Notes: generated from the letters alone by a model not told the origin. A stretch of DNA of 64,000 bases from Paenibacillus sp. 32352 (GCF_002042965.1 NZ_MZNT01000004.1:62001-126000); one strand, 5' to 3'. Positions 37,068 to 47,046 are shown, counted from the first letter of the stretch. Translations and numbers: made by a program.

Positions 37068-37091
37068 TGGAGTCCCTCCTTATATGGTCGT

Positions 37092-37634
37092 CTACTCGAT
37101 TTCTTCCACGATGATATTATGGTTCGTAAACACACAGATTTCAGCAGCCATCGTTAACGCGGCATGGGCGATTTCCTTGGCACTCATATGCGGCGCATAG
37201 CGATGTAGCGCTCTTCCCGCGGCCAATGCGAAGCTTCCCCCTGACCCAATGGCCAAAATACCGTCATCCGGTTCGATAATTTCTCCGTTCCCCGATATGA
37301 GAAGGACACCGCTAGCATCCATAACGATCATCATCGCTTCCAGACGTCTCAATACACGGTCAGAGCGCCATTCTTTGGCGAGCTCTACAGCCGAGCGCTG
37401 CAAATTTCCGTGATGCTCTTCAAGCTTCGCCTCAAACTTTTCAAACAAAGTAATAGCATCGGCAACCGAGCCTGCAAATCCGGCAATCACCTTGCCGCGA
37501 TAAAGCCTGCGAACCTTTTTGGCCGAACCCTTCATGATCATGCTGTTACCGAATGTTACTTGACCGTCTCCGGCAATAGCGCTTTTTCCGTTATGACGGA
37601 TAGCGAATATCGTGGTCGCATGAAATTGTTCCAT
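37092..37634 (-). CDS. hslV: HslV/ClpQ peptidase
   Basis: Proteasome-beta-like peptidase partner of HslU. It has 180 residues with the family core [10 protein letters not shown] and [18 protein letters not shown]. The N-terminus is [12 protein letters not shown]. The TT pair aligns with the mature Thr1-Thr2 of E. coli HslV, and B. subtilis ClpQ has MSSFHATT with Ser as the proposed nucleophile. Here residue 2 is Glu, so removal of Met alone would not expose Ser or Thr. GGAGG lies eight bases before this ATG and no closer in-frame start exists, so processing before Thr7 would be needed for activity. Confidence 0.95.
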   Translation of the reverse strand: MEQFHATTIFAIRHNGKSAIAGDGQVTFGNSMIMKGSAKKVRRLYRGKVIAGFAGSVADAITLFEKFEAKLEEHHGNLQRSAVELAKEWRSDRVLRRLEAMMIVMDASGVLLISGNGEIIEPDDGILAIGSGGSFALAAGRALHRYAPHMSAKEIAHAALTMAAEICVFTNHNIIVEEIE

Positions 37635-37722
37635 AATAAATACCTCCGTAAGAAAACCGTTCTACAACGTGTTTTCATTGATGAGTCCCCAATTAGTCCT
37701 ATATTCAGGTATTCAATAGAAA

Positions 37723-37769
37723 AACCTCGTTCGAGGACGCACAAAGTGAGCAGCCGCGATGCAGAGGTT
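37723..37769 (-). promoter_or_regulatory. Possible alternative hairpins in the hslV leader
   Basis: On the minus strand, AACCTC (complement of 37764–37769) can pair with GAGGTT (37723–37728), followed by TTTC. The same GAGG can instead pair with a nearer CCTCG (palindrome at 37725–37736). Mutually exclusive pairings next to a T run resemble a weak attenuator. No trigger is visible. Confidence 0.25.
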
Positions 37770-37827
37770 CGTAAAAATAAAGTATCTTATTCCATACTTA
37801 TTGGTAATGAATTTCAAAAACAACTTT

Positions 37828-37857
37828 ATAGTATCATAGTAAAGCTTTTACTTACAA
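37828..37857 (-). promoter_or_regulatory. Candidate promoter for hslV–hslU–codY
   Basis: On the minus strand TTGTAA (37852–37857), 18-base spacer, TACTAT (37828–37833), overlapping the trmFO stop codon. It would give a leader of about 185 bases before hslV. Moderate match only. Confidence 0.35.
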
Positions 37858-39176
37858 GTGGAATTGTATTCGTTTCGGGAAAAATTCTGAATTTTCTCAA
37901 TTGCACGTAAAGCTATTTTCTCATACCGTTCTTTCTTCACTTTGATCTTTACATCCAGCGGCGGAAGCAGCCCGAAATTCGCATTCATCGGCTGGAAATG
38001 CTTGAAATCGGCCGTTGTAATATAATGCGCCATACTTCCCAGTGTCGTATCAGCAGGCAGGACCAGACAATCCAGTCCTAACGCAAAACGAGCAGCGTTC
38101 ATGCCAGCAAGCAATCCGGATGCGGCCGATTCGACATAGCCTTCGACACCGGTCATTTGTCCGGCAAAAAACAGGTTGTCCCGCTTCTTGAACTGATAGG
38201 TCGGCTTCAAAAGCTTGGGTGAGTTGATAAATGTATTTCTATGCATCACGCCGTAGCGGACGAACTCGGCATTTTCAAGCCCGGGAATCAGCGAAAATAC
38301 TCTTTTTTGTTCTCCCCACTTCAAATGAGTCTGGAAGCCTACCAGATTATATAACGTTCCTGCCGCGTTATCCTGGCGGAGCTGAACTACTGCATAAGGA
38401 AGCTCATTGGTATGTGGATTCACAAGCCCTACAGGCTTCATAGGACCATATAGCGCAGTTTGTTTGCCTCTCTTGGCCATGACTTCGATCGGCATGCAGC
38501 CCTCGAAATAAATCTCCTTCTCGAATTCTTTGATAGGAGCAACCTCGGCAGAAATAAGAGCATCGTAGAACGTGTTAAACTCTTCCTCCGTCATCGGGCA
38601 GTTTAGATAAGCTGCCTCCCCTTTGTCATAACGGGAAGCGAGATACACCTTGCTCATATCGATGGAATCCTTCTCGACGATCGGTGCAGCCGCATCATAA
38701 AAATACAGATACTCCTCGCCCATCAAGGCTTGGAGATGAGCGGACAATGACGGAGATGTCAGCGGGCCAGTAGCCACAACAGTGATGCCGTCTGGCAGCT
38801 CTTGAAGCTCCTCATTGCGCACTTCAATAAGCGGATGGCTGCGCAGGATGGATGTAACCTCTGCGGAGAACCCTTCCCTGTCCACTGCTAAAGCACCGCC
38901 TGCAGGTACAGCGTGCTTGTCCGCACAGCGCAAAATGAGGGAGTTCAAGATTCGCATTTCTTCCTTGAGCACGCCTACCGCATTGGTTAGGCCGTTAGCG
39001 CGAAGGGAGTTACTGCATACCAGCTCGGCGAATTGATCTGATATATGTGCCGGTGTTTTCCTAACCGGACGCATTTCATATAAGATAACGGGCACGCCCT
39101 GACTGGCAATTTGCCAAGCGGCTTCGCTGCCAGCCAGTCCGGCTCCGATGACGGTTACTTTCGGTGTCTCTGACAA
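37848..39176 (-). CDS. trmFO: tRNA (uracil-54-C5)-methyltransferase, folate/FAD-dependent
   Basis: Makes ribothymidine-54 in tRNA using methylene-tetrahydrofolate and FAD. It has 442 residues with the FAD-binding motif [13 protein letters not shown], the catalytic-region [29 protein letters not shown] with the second conserved Cys, and [16 protein letters not shown]. The C-terminal tail ([12 protein letters not shown]) is variable. It lies 32 bases after topA. The next gene is hslV, whereas B. subtilis has xerC/codV in between. Confidence 0.96.
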   Translation of the reverse strand: MSETPKVTVIGAGLAGSEAAWQIASQGVPVILYEMRPVRKTPAHISDQFAELVCSNSLRANGLTNAVGVLKEEMRILNSLILRCADKHAVPAGGALAVDREGFSAEVTSILRSHPLIEVRNEELQELPDGITVVATGPLTSPSLSAHLQALMGEEYLYFYDAAAPIVEKDSIDMSKVYLASRYDKGEAAYLNCPMTEEEFNTFYDALISAEVAPIKEFEKEIYFEGCMPIEVMAKRGKQTALYGPMKPVGLVNPHTNELPYAVVQLRQDNAAGTLYNLVGFQTHLKWGEQKRVFSLIPGLENAEFVRYGVMHRNTFINSPKLLKPTYQFKKRDNLFFAGQMTGVEGYVESAASGLLAGMNAARFALGLDCLVLPADTTLGSMAHYITTADFKHFQPMNANFGLLPPLDVKIKVKKERYEKIALRAIEKIQNFSRNEYNSTCK

Positions 39177-39208
39177 GATGTTACCCTCCTGAAAATCTCA
39201 AGCTAGAA

Positions 39209-41293
39209 TCATTCTTTTTCCTGTACTTCTTCTTTGAAATCGCATTGAATGCATTGGTGAAACACACCGTTCTTGTTGCGTTTCTCCACCACTAACGATC
39301 CGCACTTAGGGCAAGGCTTTTCCACCGGCTTATCCCACGAAACGAATTCGCATTCCGGATAGCGGTCGCAGCCATAAAATACGCGCCCTTTCTTGCTACG
39401 CCGTTCGATAATGTGGCCTTCCTTACAGCTCGGACAGGTTACACCGATATCCTTAATAATCGGCTTGGTGTTGCGGCATTCCGGAAATCCGGAACAAGCA
39501 AGGAATTTTCCGAACCGCCCCATCTTGTATACCAGATGCTTGCCGCATTTCTCACATATCTCATCCGATACCTCGTCCTGAATTTCAATCTTTTCCATCT
39601 CTTCTTCGGCAACTTCCAGGCGCTTCTCCAACGATTGATAGAAGGAGCTCAATACTTTGACCCAATCCTCTTTACCCTCTTCAACTTGGTCCAATTCCTC
39701 TTCCATATGAGCCGTAAATTCTACGTCCAATATTTCCGGGAAAAACTCGATCATTTGTTGAATAACCAGCTCACCAAGCTCGGTCGGGACAAACTTTTTC
39801 TCTTCAATCGCCACGTAGCCGCGTCTTTGAATCGTTTCCAGCGTAGGTGCATACGTACTCGGGCGGCCGATTCCCATTTCTTCCAATGCTCTAACCAGCC
39901 GGGCTTCGGTATAGCGTGGAGGCGGTTGCGTAAAATGCTGCTTTGGATCGATCTGCTTTTTCTTTACTTTTTCCCCCTGCTTTAACGGAGGCAGCAGCTT
40001 ATCTTCTTCGGTCGTTCCGTCATCGTTACCCTCTACATAGACCTTCATAAAGCCAGGGAATTTCATTTTTGAGCCCACGGCTCTAAAGATGTTATCACCT
40101 GCAGCGATATCGACGGTCATCGTGTCCAGAATTGCCGACGCCATTTGGCTTGCGACAAACCTTTCCCAGACAAGCTTATATAGACGGAACTGATCCCGGC
40201 TCAAATATTCCTTTATCTGATCCGGCTCACGCAGCACGGAGCTCGGACGTATCGCTTCGTGCGCATCTTGCGCGTTAGCCGCTTTTTTCACATAAACTCG
40301 CGGAGTTTCCGGATAGTAGGCGTCTCCGAACTTTGTAAGAATGAACTCCTTGGCTTCTTCCTGAGCGACCGGAGAAATCCGGGTGGAATCGGTACGCATG
40401 TAAGTAATCAGACCGACGGTTCCCTCGCTTCCCAGATCGATACCTTCATAGAGCTGCTGTGCGACGGACATCGTCTTGGAAGCCCGAAAGTTCAGCTTTC
40501 GTGCAGCTTCCTGCTGCAAGGAGCTCGTTATAAACGGCGGAGAAGGATTGCGCAGGCGTTCCTTTTCTTTGATCTCTTGAATAATGAAATCAGCCTTATT
40601 CAGCGACGCCAAAACTTCATTAACTTCCTGCTCGTTCTTAAGCTCCTTCTTCTCCCCGTTCACACTGTGAAACTTGGCTTCGAATTCGGAGGTGCCGGAC
40701 AAAAGTCTAGCGGTGATGGACCAATATTCCTCAGGAACGAAGGACTTGATCTCATTTTCCCGATCGTAAATCAGCTTTACGGCAACCGATTGTACGCGGC
40801 CCGCCGATAAACCTTTCTTTACTTTTTTCCAAAGCAGCGGACTGATCTTGTAACCAACCAGCCGGTCAAGAATTCTTCTCGCCTGCTGCGCATTGACCAA
40901 GTCCAGATTGATTTTCCGAGGCGTTTTAAACGCATCCTTAACGGCTTGCTTCGTTATTTCATTAAATACAACCCGGCAGGCTTCCGTTTCTTCAAGCTCG
41001 AGATAATGAGCCAGATGCCAGGCAATAGCTTCCCCTTCGCGATCAGGGTCAGCCGCCAGATACACTTTTTTTACTTTTTTCCGGGCGTCCTTCAGTTCCT
41101 TCAATACAGAACCTTTTCCCCGGATCGTAATGTATTTGGGCTCAAAATTTTTCTTTATCTCAACACCCATCTGGCTTTTCGGAAGATCGCGGATGTGGCC
41201 CATGGATGCTTTGACTATAAACTTGCTGCCTAAATATTTACCGATGGTTTTTGCTTTTGCGGGTGACTCCACAATGACTAAGGAATCTGCCAT
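39209..41293 (-). CDS. topA: DNA topoisomerase I (type IA)
   Basis: Relaxes negative supercoils. It has 694 residues. Toprim domain: [17 protein letters not shown] and [13 protein letters not shown]. Active-site Tyr in [14 protein letters not shown]. The C-terminus has three zinc ribbons: CEKCGK...CSGFPEC, CPSCKEG...CDRYPEC and CPKCGS...CIQC. The third ends seven residues before the stop. ATG start. It follows dprA by 43 bases. Confidence 0.97.
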   Translation of the reverse strand: MADSLVIVESPAKAKTIGKYLGSKFIVKASMGHIRDLPKSQMGVEIKKNFEPKYITIRGKGSVLKELKDARKKVKKVYLAADPDREGEAIAWHLAHYLELEETEACRVVFNEITKQAVKDAFKTPRKINLDLVNAQQARRILDRLVGYKISPLLWKKVKKGLSAGRVQSVAVKLIYDRENEIKSFVPEEYWSITARLLSGTSEFEAKFHSVNGEKKELKNEQEVNEVLASLNKADFIIQEIKEKERLRNPSPPFITSSLQQEAARKLNFRASKTMSVAQQLYEGIDLGSEGTVGLITYMRTDSTRISPVAQEEAKEFILTKFGDAYYPETPRVYVKKAANAQDAHEAIRPSSVLREPDQIKEYLSRDQFRLYKLVWERFVASQMASAILDTMTVDIAAGDNIFRAVGSKMKFPGFMKVYVEGNDDGTTEEDKLLPPLKQGEKVKKKQIDPKQHFTQPPPRYTEARLVRALEEMGIGRPSTYAPTLETIQRRGYVAIEEKKFVPTELGELVIQQMIEFFPEILDVEFTAHMEEELDQVEEGKEDWVKVLSSFYQSLEKRLEVAEEEMEKIEIQDEVSDEICEKCGKHLVYKMGRFGKFLACSGFPECRNTKPIIKDIGVTCPSCKEGHIIERRSKKGRVFYGCDRYPECEFVSWDKPVEKPCPKCGSLVVEKRNKNGVFHQCIQCDFKEEVQEKE

Positions 41294-41336
41294 AGGCGTC
41301 CTTCCCCCTTCATTTATAAAATAGACTCGATTATCG

Positions 41337-42440
41337 TTAACAGATTGTGTATACAGAACCTGGTAATTGCTCCACTCGTTTAGTCAATAGTAAATTTAAC
41401 AGAACTGAGTGCAAATGTCCAAAGGTAAATTGACTATGAGCGAGCAGCTCATCGAAGGTCATCGGCTGTTTGTGCAAAAGATCGACGATCGCTTGTTCAT
41501 CCTTGGAGAGCGCAGGTTGAGATGGAGAGTTAGATTTAATGTGTGTCAATGTGTCCAAGGATATCCAATGAGGGTATTCTTCCAATATATCTTCCGCACA
41601 GGTAACCAGTTTGGCCCCCTGCTTGATTAAGGCGAGTGCGCCTTGGCTTTTTGGTGAGGTGATCGGTCCGGGAAGCGCAAACACATCCCTGGACTCCTCC
41701 AGCGCCTGATCCGCCGTAATAAGCGATCCGCTCTTCAAGGCGGCTTCCACCACAAGAATGCCTGAGCTCAATCCGGCTATAATCCGATTTCTCTGAGGAA
41801 ATAAACCGGGATGGGACTTGGTATGGAGAGGATATTCGCTTAAGATCAAGCCCTGCTCGGCAATTCGCTGATATAACAGCTTATTCTCCGGAGGATATAC
41901 TTGATCAATACTGCAGCCTAGAACAGCCGCCGTGCTTCCCGCTCCCTTCAAAGCCCCTTCATGAGCCGCACTATCTATACCTCTTGCCAGTCCGCTCACG
42001 ATACATACTTGCGCTCCGGAGAGTGACTCGGATAACTGCTCAGCCGCTCTTCGCCCATACGCAGTAGGAGTTCTCGTACCCACAATGCCTATGCACAGAC
42101 GGTTCAATATAGCAGTAGAACCCTTATAGTATATTACCCAAGGCGGCTGGGCAATTTGCTTTAAAAGGGAAGGATACTCTTCATCATATATCGTCATGAT
42201 ACCGATACCTTTGGAGCTGTATTCGTCCAGTATCGCTGCTATCCTCCCGGGGTCCAGCCTGTTCAATGCGTCTGCCAGCACAGATGCACGAGATCCTGTA
42301 ATCCCAAGCTCCCGCCAATCATTCCCGTCAAGTTGAGCTGCATCGGATAAGCGGGGAAAGCAATTCGTAAGGCGTTGAATGGTTTTCCAGCCAATCCCTT
42401 CCAGTTGGTGAAGCGCAATTAAAATGGTTCTATTGTTCAT
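41337..42440 (-). CDS. dprA: DNA-processing protein DprA
   Basis: Binds incoming single-stranded DNA and loads RecA in natural transformation. It has 367 residues: an N-terminal SAM/HhH-like region ([15 protein letters not shown]), the Rossmann-like domain with [35 protein letters not shown] and [17 protein letters not shown], and a C-terminal winged helix (about 300–367, [25 protein letters not shown]). The AAGGAG site is 13 bases from the ATG, wider than usual, suggesting modest translation. Another recombination helicase gene, comM, lies 3 kb away. Confidence 0.95.
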   Translation of the reverse strand: MNNRTILIALHQLEGIGWKTIQRLTNCFPRLSDAAQLDGNDWRELGITGSRASVLADALNRLDPGRIAAILDEYSSKGIGIMTIYDEEYPSLLKQIAQPPWVIYYKGSTAILNRLCIGIVGTRTPTAYGRRAAEQLSESLSGAQVCIVSGLARGIDSAAHEGALKGAGSTAAVLGCSIDQVYPPENKLLYQRIAEQGLILSEYPLHTKSHPGLFPQRNRIIAGLSSGILVVEAALKSGSLITADQALEESRDVFALPGPITSPKSQGALALIKQGAKLVTCAEDILEEYPHWISLDTLTHIKSNSPSQPALSKDEQAIVDLLHKQPMTFDELLAHSQFTFGHLHSVLLNLLLTKRVEQLPGSVYTIC

Positions 42441-42499
42441 CTAGTATATATCACTCCTTCGTCAAGAACAACTTTTGTGAAATCGGGGCCTTAAAAATG

Positions 42500-42537
42500 A
42501 AAAAAGCCCCCCACTCCCGCAACGGGAATGGAAGGCT
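42500..42537 (-). terminator. Intrinsic terminator after sucD
   Basis: Long stem on the minus strand (AGCCTTCCA-TCCCG against CGGGA-TGGGGGGCT) with a small loop, then six T. It starts about 17 bases after the sucD stop and separates sucCD from dprA. Confidence 0.85.
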
Positions 42538-42554
42538 GCTTGCCTGTCCGTTTC

Positions 42555-43487
42555 TTACTTTTTAGTGATGCATTTTTCAAGCAAACCTTTTTCTTCCAAA
42601 ACGCTAACCAAAGTGGAGCCCATTTCAGAAGGTGTAGGAGCTACTTTAATACCGCAGCGTTCCATAGTAGCAACTTTCTCAGCTGCAGTACCTTTACCGC
42701 CGGAAATGATGGCGCCTGCGTGGCCCATACGTTTTCCTGGAGGCGCTGTTTGACCGCCGATGAAGCCTACAACCGGTTTGGTCATGTTAGCTGCGATCCA
42801 TTCAGCCGCTTCTTCTTCCGCCGTACCGCCGATTTCACCAATCATGATAACAGCGTAAGTGTCAGGATCTTCGTTGAACAATTTCAAAATATCGATGAAC
42901 TCGGAGCCTTTAACAGGGTCCCCGCCGATACCTACTGCAGAGGATTGTCCGATGTTACGAGTAGTCAGCTGATGAACAGCTTCATAAGTCAAGGTTCCGC
43001 TTCGGGAAACTACGCCGACATGACCAGGAGTATGGATGTATCCAGGCATGATACCGATTTTGCATTCGCCAGGTGTAATAACGCCTGGGCAGTTTGGTCC
43101 GATCAAGCGGGTTTTCTTGCCTTCCATGTAACGGGCCACTTTAACCATGTCCAGTACAGGGATACCTTCCGTGATACAAATAGTCAGATCCAATTCAGCG
43201 TCAACAGCTTCCATAATAGCATCCGCTGCGAAAGCAGGCGGTACATAGATAACGGAAACCGTAGCGCCAGTTGCAGCTTTAGCTTCTGCTACTGTGTTAA
43301 ATACAGGAAGAGATTTAACCGAACCGTCTTCCAAAGTGATGTCGATGTTCGTACCGCCTTTACCAGGAGTTACGCCGCCTACCATTTGCGTACCGTAGTC
43401 AAGACCGCCTTTTGTGTGGAACATACCTACGGAACCTGTAATACCTTGTGTGATAACTCTTGTATCTTTATTCACTAAAATACTCAT
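42555..43487 (-). CDS. sucD: Succinyl-CoA synthetase, alpha subunit
   Basis: CoA-binding and phospho-histidine subunit of the TCA-cycle enzyme converting succinyl-CoA to succinate with nucleotide triphosphate formation. It has 310 residues: N-terminal Rossmann CoA domain ([26 protein letters not shown] in conserved form), [20 protein letters not shown], and the active-site His in [14 protein letters not shown]. It lies 63 bases after sucC. Confidence 0.97.
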   Translation of the reverse strand: MSILVNKDTRVITQGITGSVGMFHTKGGLDYGTQMVGGVTPGKGGTNIDITLEDGSVKSLPVFNTVAEAKAATGATVSVIYVPPAFAADAIMEAVDAELDLTICITEGIPVLDMVKVARYMEGKKTRLIGPNCPGVITPGECKIGIMPGYIHTPGHVGVVSRSGTLTYEAVHQLTTRNIGQSSAVGIGGDPVKGSEFIDILKLFNEDPDTYAVIMIGEIGGTAEEEAAEWIAANMTKPVVGFIGGQTAPPGKRMGHAGAIISGGKGTAAEKVATMERCGIKVAPTPSEMGSTLVSVLEEKGLLEKCITKK

Positions 43488-43550
43488 TTGTATAGTTCAC
43501 ATCCCTTGAATTATTTGAAGAGGATTTCGCACGGCTGCTCCGAACGGAAA

Positions 43551-44711
43551 TTACTTAACAAGAGCAACGATTTTTTGAGCGCCGTCTGCCATCGAGTCAG
43601 CTGCTACGATGTTCAAGCCGGATTCGTTCAAAATTTTCTTACCAAGCTCCACGTTCGTACCTTCCAGACGAACTACAAGCGGACGAGTAAGGCCAAGCTC
43701 TTTTGCTGCAGCTACAACGCCCTCTGCAATAATGTCGCACTTCATGATGCCGCCGAAAATATTGACGAAGATACCTTTTACTTTTTCGTCGGATAGGATG
43801 ATTTTGAAAGCTTCGGTAACTTTCTCTTTCGTTGCACCGCCCCCTACATCAAGGAAGTTTGCAGGGTCCCCGCCGTAGTATTTGATGATATCCATGGTCG
43901 CCATTGCAAGGCCTGCGCCGTTAACCATGCAGCCGATGTTGCCATCAAGTGCTATGTAGCTCAAGTCGAATTTGGACGCTTGGATTTCTTTTTCATCTTC
44001 CTCTTCAAGGTCGCGAAGAGCTTGAATGTCTTTGTGACGGTACAAAGCGTTGGAGTCGAAGTTCAATTTCGCATCCAAGGCCATAACGTCGCCGCTGCCA
44101 GTAACAACCAAAGGATTGATTTCCGCGATGGAGCAATCTTTGTCTACGAACGCAGCATAAAGAGCCAGCATGAACTTAACCGCTTTGTTTACAAGCTCGG
44201 TAGGAATGTTGATGGCATAAGCCAATTTACGAGCTTGGAACGCTTGCAAGCCAACAGCTGGATCGACAACTTCTTTGAAAATTTTCTCAGGCGTATGAGC
44301 CGCTACTTCTTCGATTTCTGTACCGCCTTCTTCGGACGCCATCATAACGACACGGCCCGTTCCACGGTCAACAACTACACCAACATAGTACTCTTTCTTA
44401 ATATCGCAGCCTTGCTCGATCAGAAGGCGCTTCACTTCTTTACCTTCCGGACCGGTTTGGTGAGTAACCAATACCTTGCCCAAAATTTGTTCAGCGTAAG
44501 TGCGAACTTCATCCAAGTTCTTAGCAACTTTTACGCCGCCAGCTTTACCGCGACCGCCAGCATGGATTTGCGCTTTAACTACAACAACGGAAGTTCCGAG
44601 CTGTTTTGCCGCTTCGACTGCTTCATCAACCGTGAAAGCGACTTTTCCTTCAGGTACGGCAACACCATACTGTTTCAGCACTTCTTTGCCTTGGTACTCA
44701 TGAATATTCAT
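43551..44711 (-). CDS. sucC: Succinyl-CoA synthetase, beta subunit
   Basis: ATP-grasp subunit that binds nucleotide and succinate. It has 386 residues, beginning [17 protein letters not shown], with the [19 protein letters not shown]-grasp motif, EINPLVVTG and the phosphohistidine-site loop [24 protein letters not shown] lies ahead of the ATG. A leader region of about 150–240 bases and two candidate promoters precede it. Confidence 0.97.
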   Translation of the reverse strand: MNIHEYQGKEVLKQYGVAVPEGKVAFTVDEAVEAAKQLGTSVVVVKAQIHAGGRGKAGGVKVAKNLDEVRTYAEQILGKVLVTHQTGPEGKEVKRLLIEQGCDIKKEYYVGVVVDRGTGRVVMMASEEGGTEIEEVAAHTPEKIFKEVVDPAVGLQAFQARKLAYAINIPTELVNKAVKFMLALYAAFVDKDCSIAEINPLVVTGSGDVMALDAKLNFDSNALYRHKDIQALRDLEEEDEKEIQASKFDLSYIALDGNIGCMVNGAGLAMATMDIIKYYGGDPANFLDVGGGATKEKVTEAFKIILSDEKVKGIFVNIFGGIMKCDIIAEGVVAAAKELGLTRPLVVRLEGTNVELGKKILNESGLNIVAADSMADGAQKIVALVK

Positions 44712-44859
44712 TTAGCAAAATCCTCCTATCAGTGATAGCTTTCTATATGAGCCAGAGCCTGACGTTTTTGGCACGCCCAGCCCCGCATCAAACGAAAAAG
44801 AGTTCGATATGATGCATGATATTTCCTGCTTGCTGCGCTTATCTCAACAAACACTCACT

Positions 44860-44865
44860 ATTGTA
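44860..44865 (-). promoter_or_regulatory. Candidate sucC promoter, proximal (extended -10)
   Basis: Minus-strand TGGTACAAT with no good -35 at 17 bases (AGGAAA). Extended -10 sites can work with weak -35 elements in Bacillales. Start of transcription would lie about 140 bases before sucC. Confidence 0.5.
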
Positions 44866-44953
44866 CCACTTTTTTTCGACACTTTCCTTATATTTTCGGT
44901 TAATGCCTCCTTTTTTCAATCAAACTTTTTTATGCCTCTGAAAAATTTCCCGT

Positions 44954-44959
44954 ATTATA
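44954..44959 (-). promoter_or_regulatory. Candidate sucC promoter, distal (extended -10)
   Basis: Minus-strand TGATATAAT, a consensus -10 with the upstream TG. The -35 is weak. It lies 25 bases after the terminator of the preceding gene. Confidence 0.45.
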
Positions 44960-44983
44960 TCATTCCCAAGCGATTAGAAAGCA

Positions 44984-45029
44984 AACAAAAAGACGCATCT
45001 TTTCCTTTTTATTCAAGAAAAAGTGCGTC
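44984..45029 (-). terminator. Intrinsic terminator after the zinc-ribbon gene
   Basis: Outer six-base-pair stem GACGCA/TGCGTC (44992–44997 with 45024–45029) and an inner A/T stem, then TTTTTG on the minus strand. It begins about 27 bases after the stop of the gene at 45057. Confidence 0.7.
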
Positions 45030-45056
45030 CCATTGGAATATACTCCATACCTTAGA

Positions 45057-45317
45057 TTACATATAGGTTGGATTAGTAGGCGTCATTGCACGAGGTTCCC
45101 GCTCCGCCTGCTTGATGAATCGCAATTCATTTCCGGTAAAGTTGCAGACAAGGCATTGAATCATAGGTTCCGAATCCTGAATTTGCTGCGGATCATTCAT
45201 TTCTTGAACCGTTCCGGAGATGGCATCCTTCAAAAACCGTTGTGAGTAGCTGGAAATCACACTGAATTTGATTCGGTTGGAACGGCAGTTCGGACAAAAG
45301 TAAGGTTTTTCCTGCAT
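45057..45317 (-). CDS. Unrecognised small zinc-ribbon-like protein
   Basis: 86 residues from the ATG at 45317, which has AAGGGGGTG ahead; a longer in-frame start exists at 45347 without a site. Two CxxC pairs (CPNC at residue 8 and CLVC near residue 57) should bind one zinc, as in rubredoxin-like or ribbon folds. The part between them is polar and the C-terminus is basic (RFIKQAEREPRAM). It has its own terminator and lies divergently from comM. I recognise no named family. Confidence 0.75.
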   Translation of the reverse strand: MQEKPYFCPNCRSNRIKFSVISSYSQRFLKDAISGTVQEMNDPQQIQDSEPMIQCLVCNFTGNELRFIKQAEREPRAMTPTNPTYM

Positions 45318-45380
45318 TGCTTTCACCCCCTTACCTTGTATATCCAATTTCCACTATGTTTATCCATTCCTGGTCGCACA

Positions 45381-45409
45381 TTGCCAACACGTGTTATTGC
45401 TTGTACAAT
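45381..45409 (+). promoter_or_regulatory. Sigma-A promoter of comM
   Basis: TTGCCA (45381–45386), 17-base spacer, TACAAT (45404–45409). Near-ideal match. The spacer region contains the perfect ten-base palindrome AACACGTGTT (45386–45395), which could be an operator. Confidence 0.7.
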
Positions 45410-45483
45410 GAAAGGAAAGGGTCAATAAGGAAGCACCTTTTACCCAACGATCGATAGAATCCAAGGGGAAGGTGTTTTTTGTC

Positions 45484-47034
45484 ATGTATGGAAAAGTTAT
45501 AAGCGCTTGTTTACACGGAGTGGAAGGCAAGCTCGTCGAGGTGGAGGTCGATTTAAGCAACGGCCTGCCTCAAATGAATATCGTCGGATTGCCGGATAGC
45601 GCCGTCAAAGAGTCCATGGAACGGGTTAGAGCCGCCATCAAAAACTGCGGATTTACGTTCCCGCTTCAACGGATTACGGTCAATCTGGCTCCCGCCGATA
45701 TTCGCAAGGAAGGCTCCGCCTTCGATTTGGCTATTGCTGTGGGCATATTGGCAACAAGCGGCCAACTGAGGCTGGAACAGCAGGAGGCAACATTGATCCT
45801 CGGTGAATTAGCTTTGGACGGATCGATCCGTCCTGTTCCCGGTGTCCTCTCCATGCTGGCTACTGCCAAAGACAATGGGATTTCCAGAGCCATCGTACCC
45901 ATTCATAATGAAAAAGAAGCTGTCTTGATCGGAGATATGACTATCGGTACATTGGCTCATCTCAGTCACCTGAAAGCCGATACCGAATCGGTTTTCCAAC
46001 CTGCCGGGCAGCGGGCTTCTCATGAGGCTAATGCATCGCAGGCATTGAAGTCCGGCCTGGCCGACAATTTCAGCGATGTTCACGGTCAGCTTCATGCCAA
46101 ACGAGCGCTCATGATCTGTGCCGCCGGGATGCATAATATCCTTCTCTTGGGTCCGCCGGGAACCGGCAAAACGATGCTGGTCAAAAGACTGCCGACGATT
46201 CTGCCGGATATGTCGGAAAAAGAAGCGCTCGATGTGACAAAAATCTACAGCGCCTCAGGAAAATTCGCGGACCGCAGCAGCTTGATCAGCGAAAGGCCAT
46301 TTCGGATGCCGCATCATTCTGTCTCGGCTGCGGGGCTTGTTGGCGGCGGCACGATACCTAAGCCCGGGGAAATCAGCCTTGCCCATCGCGGCGTCTTGTT
46401 TTTAGACGAGCTTCCGGAGTTTTCACGAGCCGTGCTGGAGGTTCTTCGTCAGCCATTGGAGGACCGGTTCGTAACCATAGGCAGGGCCAGAGCAGTTTAC
46501 CGCTTCCCTTCCCATTTCATCCTTGCCGCTTCTATGAACCCCTGCCCGTGCGGATATTATGGTGCAGAGTCGTCCTCCCATCCTTGCACCTGCAGCCCAT
46601 TAAAAATCGAACATTACCGGTCCAAGATCTCCGGACCGCTTCTGGACAGGATCGATCTGCAGGTCGAGGTACCGCGAATCGATTACAGTCAGATCATGGA
46701 TGCAATGCCCCAGCTTTCCTCGGAGGAAATGAAGGAACGCGTCGATCAAGCTAGACAAATCCAATTGGAGCGTTATGCCGACAGCGGCATTATGTTTAAC
46801 AGCGAGCTGCATGGCAAGCTGCTGCGCCAGCACTGCAAGCTTCAGCCCGATGCAGAGTCAATGCTTAGAAGGTCATTCGAAGTATTGGGACTCAGCGTCA
46901 GAGCCTATGACCGGATCCTCAAGATTGCCCGTACAATCGCCGATTTGGAAGGCCATGCCCGAATCGAAGCACCGCACTTGGCTGAGGCACTTCAGTATCG
47001 GAGCTTGGACAAAAAAACGCTGGCGTCTGGTTAA
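45484..47034 (+). CDS. comM: ComM/YifB family AAA+ ATPase (Mg-chelatase-like)
   Basis: The only forward-strand gene of the window. About 516 residues. The N-terminal Lon-like fold begins MYGKVISACLHGVEG and includes NIVGLPDSAVKES. The AAA+ domain has Walker A LLGPPGTGKTMLVKRL and Walker B VLFLDELPEF. A zinc-like site follows in MNPCPCGYYGAESSSHPCTC, then the C-terminal Mg-chelatase domain. In Vibrio, ComM is a branch-migration helicase for transformation. I take the ATG at 45484 with AAGGTG ahead rather than the GTG at 45472. The downstream genes are convergent and separated by hairpins. Confidence 0.95.
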   Translation: MYGKVISACLHGVEGKLVEVEVDLSNGLPQMNIVGLPDSAVKESMERVRAAIKNCGFTFPLQRITVNLAPADIRKEGSAFDLAIAVGILATSGQLRLEQQEATLILGELALDGSIRPVPGVLSMLATAKDNGISRAIVPIHNEKEAVLIGDMTIGTLAHLSHLKADTESVFQPAGQRASHEANASQALKSGLADNFSDVHGQLHAKRALMICAAGMHNILLLGPPGTGKTMLVKRLPTILPDMSEKEALDVTKIYSASGKFADRSSLISERPFRMPHHSVSAAGLVGGGTIPKPGEISLAHRGVLFLDELPEFSRAVLEVLRQPLEDRFVTIGRARAVYRFPSHFILAASMNPCPCGYYGAESSSHPCTCSPLKIEHYRSKISGPLLDRIDLQVEVPRIDYSQIMDAMPQLSSEEMKERVDQARQIQLERYADSGIMFNSELHGKLLRQHCKLQPDAESMLRRSFEVLGLSVRAYDRILKIARTIADLEGHARIEAPHLAEALQYRSLDKKTLASG

Positions 47035-47046
47035 GCCATGAGAAGC

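Larger units (their letters stand above)
44712..45056. other. 345-base intergenic region upstream of sucC
   Basis: Contains, in transcription order on the minus strand, the terminator of the zinc-ribbon gene (44984–45029), two extended -10 promoters (44954–44959 and 44860–44865), and a leader in which GCATCA and TGATGC (near 44790–44820) can form a hairpin. Between the promoters a partial CodY-like box (ATTTTTCAGAGGCAT) has about five mismatches, too many to claim. No credible coding frame. Confidence 0.6.

Noticed and set aside
36495..37157. 220-codon forward frame antisense to hslU/hslV
   Set aside because: No ribosome site, no domain, and it crosses from one gene into another on the opposite strand.
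42441..42499. TTGTTC–17–TATACT promoter just before dprA
   Set aside because: The implied transcript start falls inside the dprA start codon, so it could not produce a normal mRNA.
42528..43478. 316-codon forward frame antisense to sucD
   Set aside because: Same codon-bias effect; no ribosome site and no recognisable domain.
44925..44950. CodY-box-like ATTTTTCAGAGGCAT upstream of sucC
   Set aside because: About five mismatches to the 15-base consensus; expected often by chance in A/T-rich DNA.
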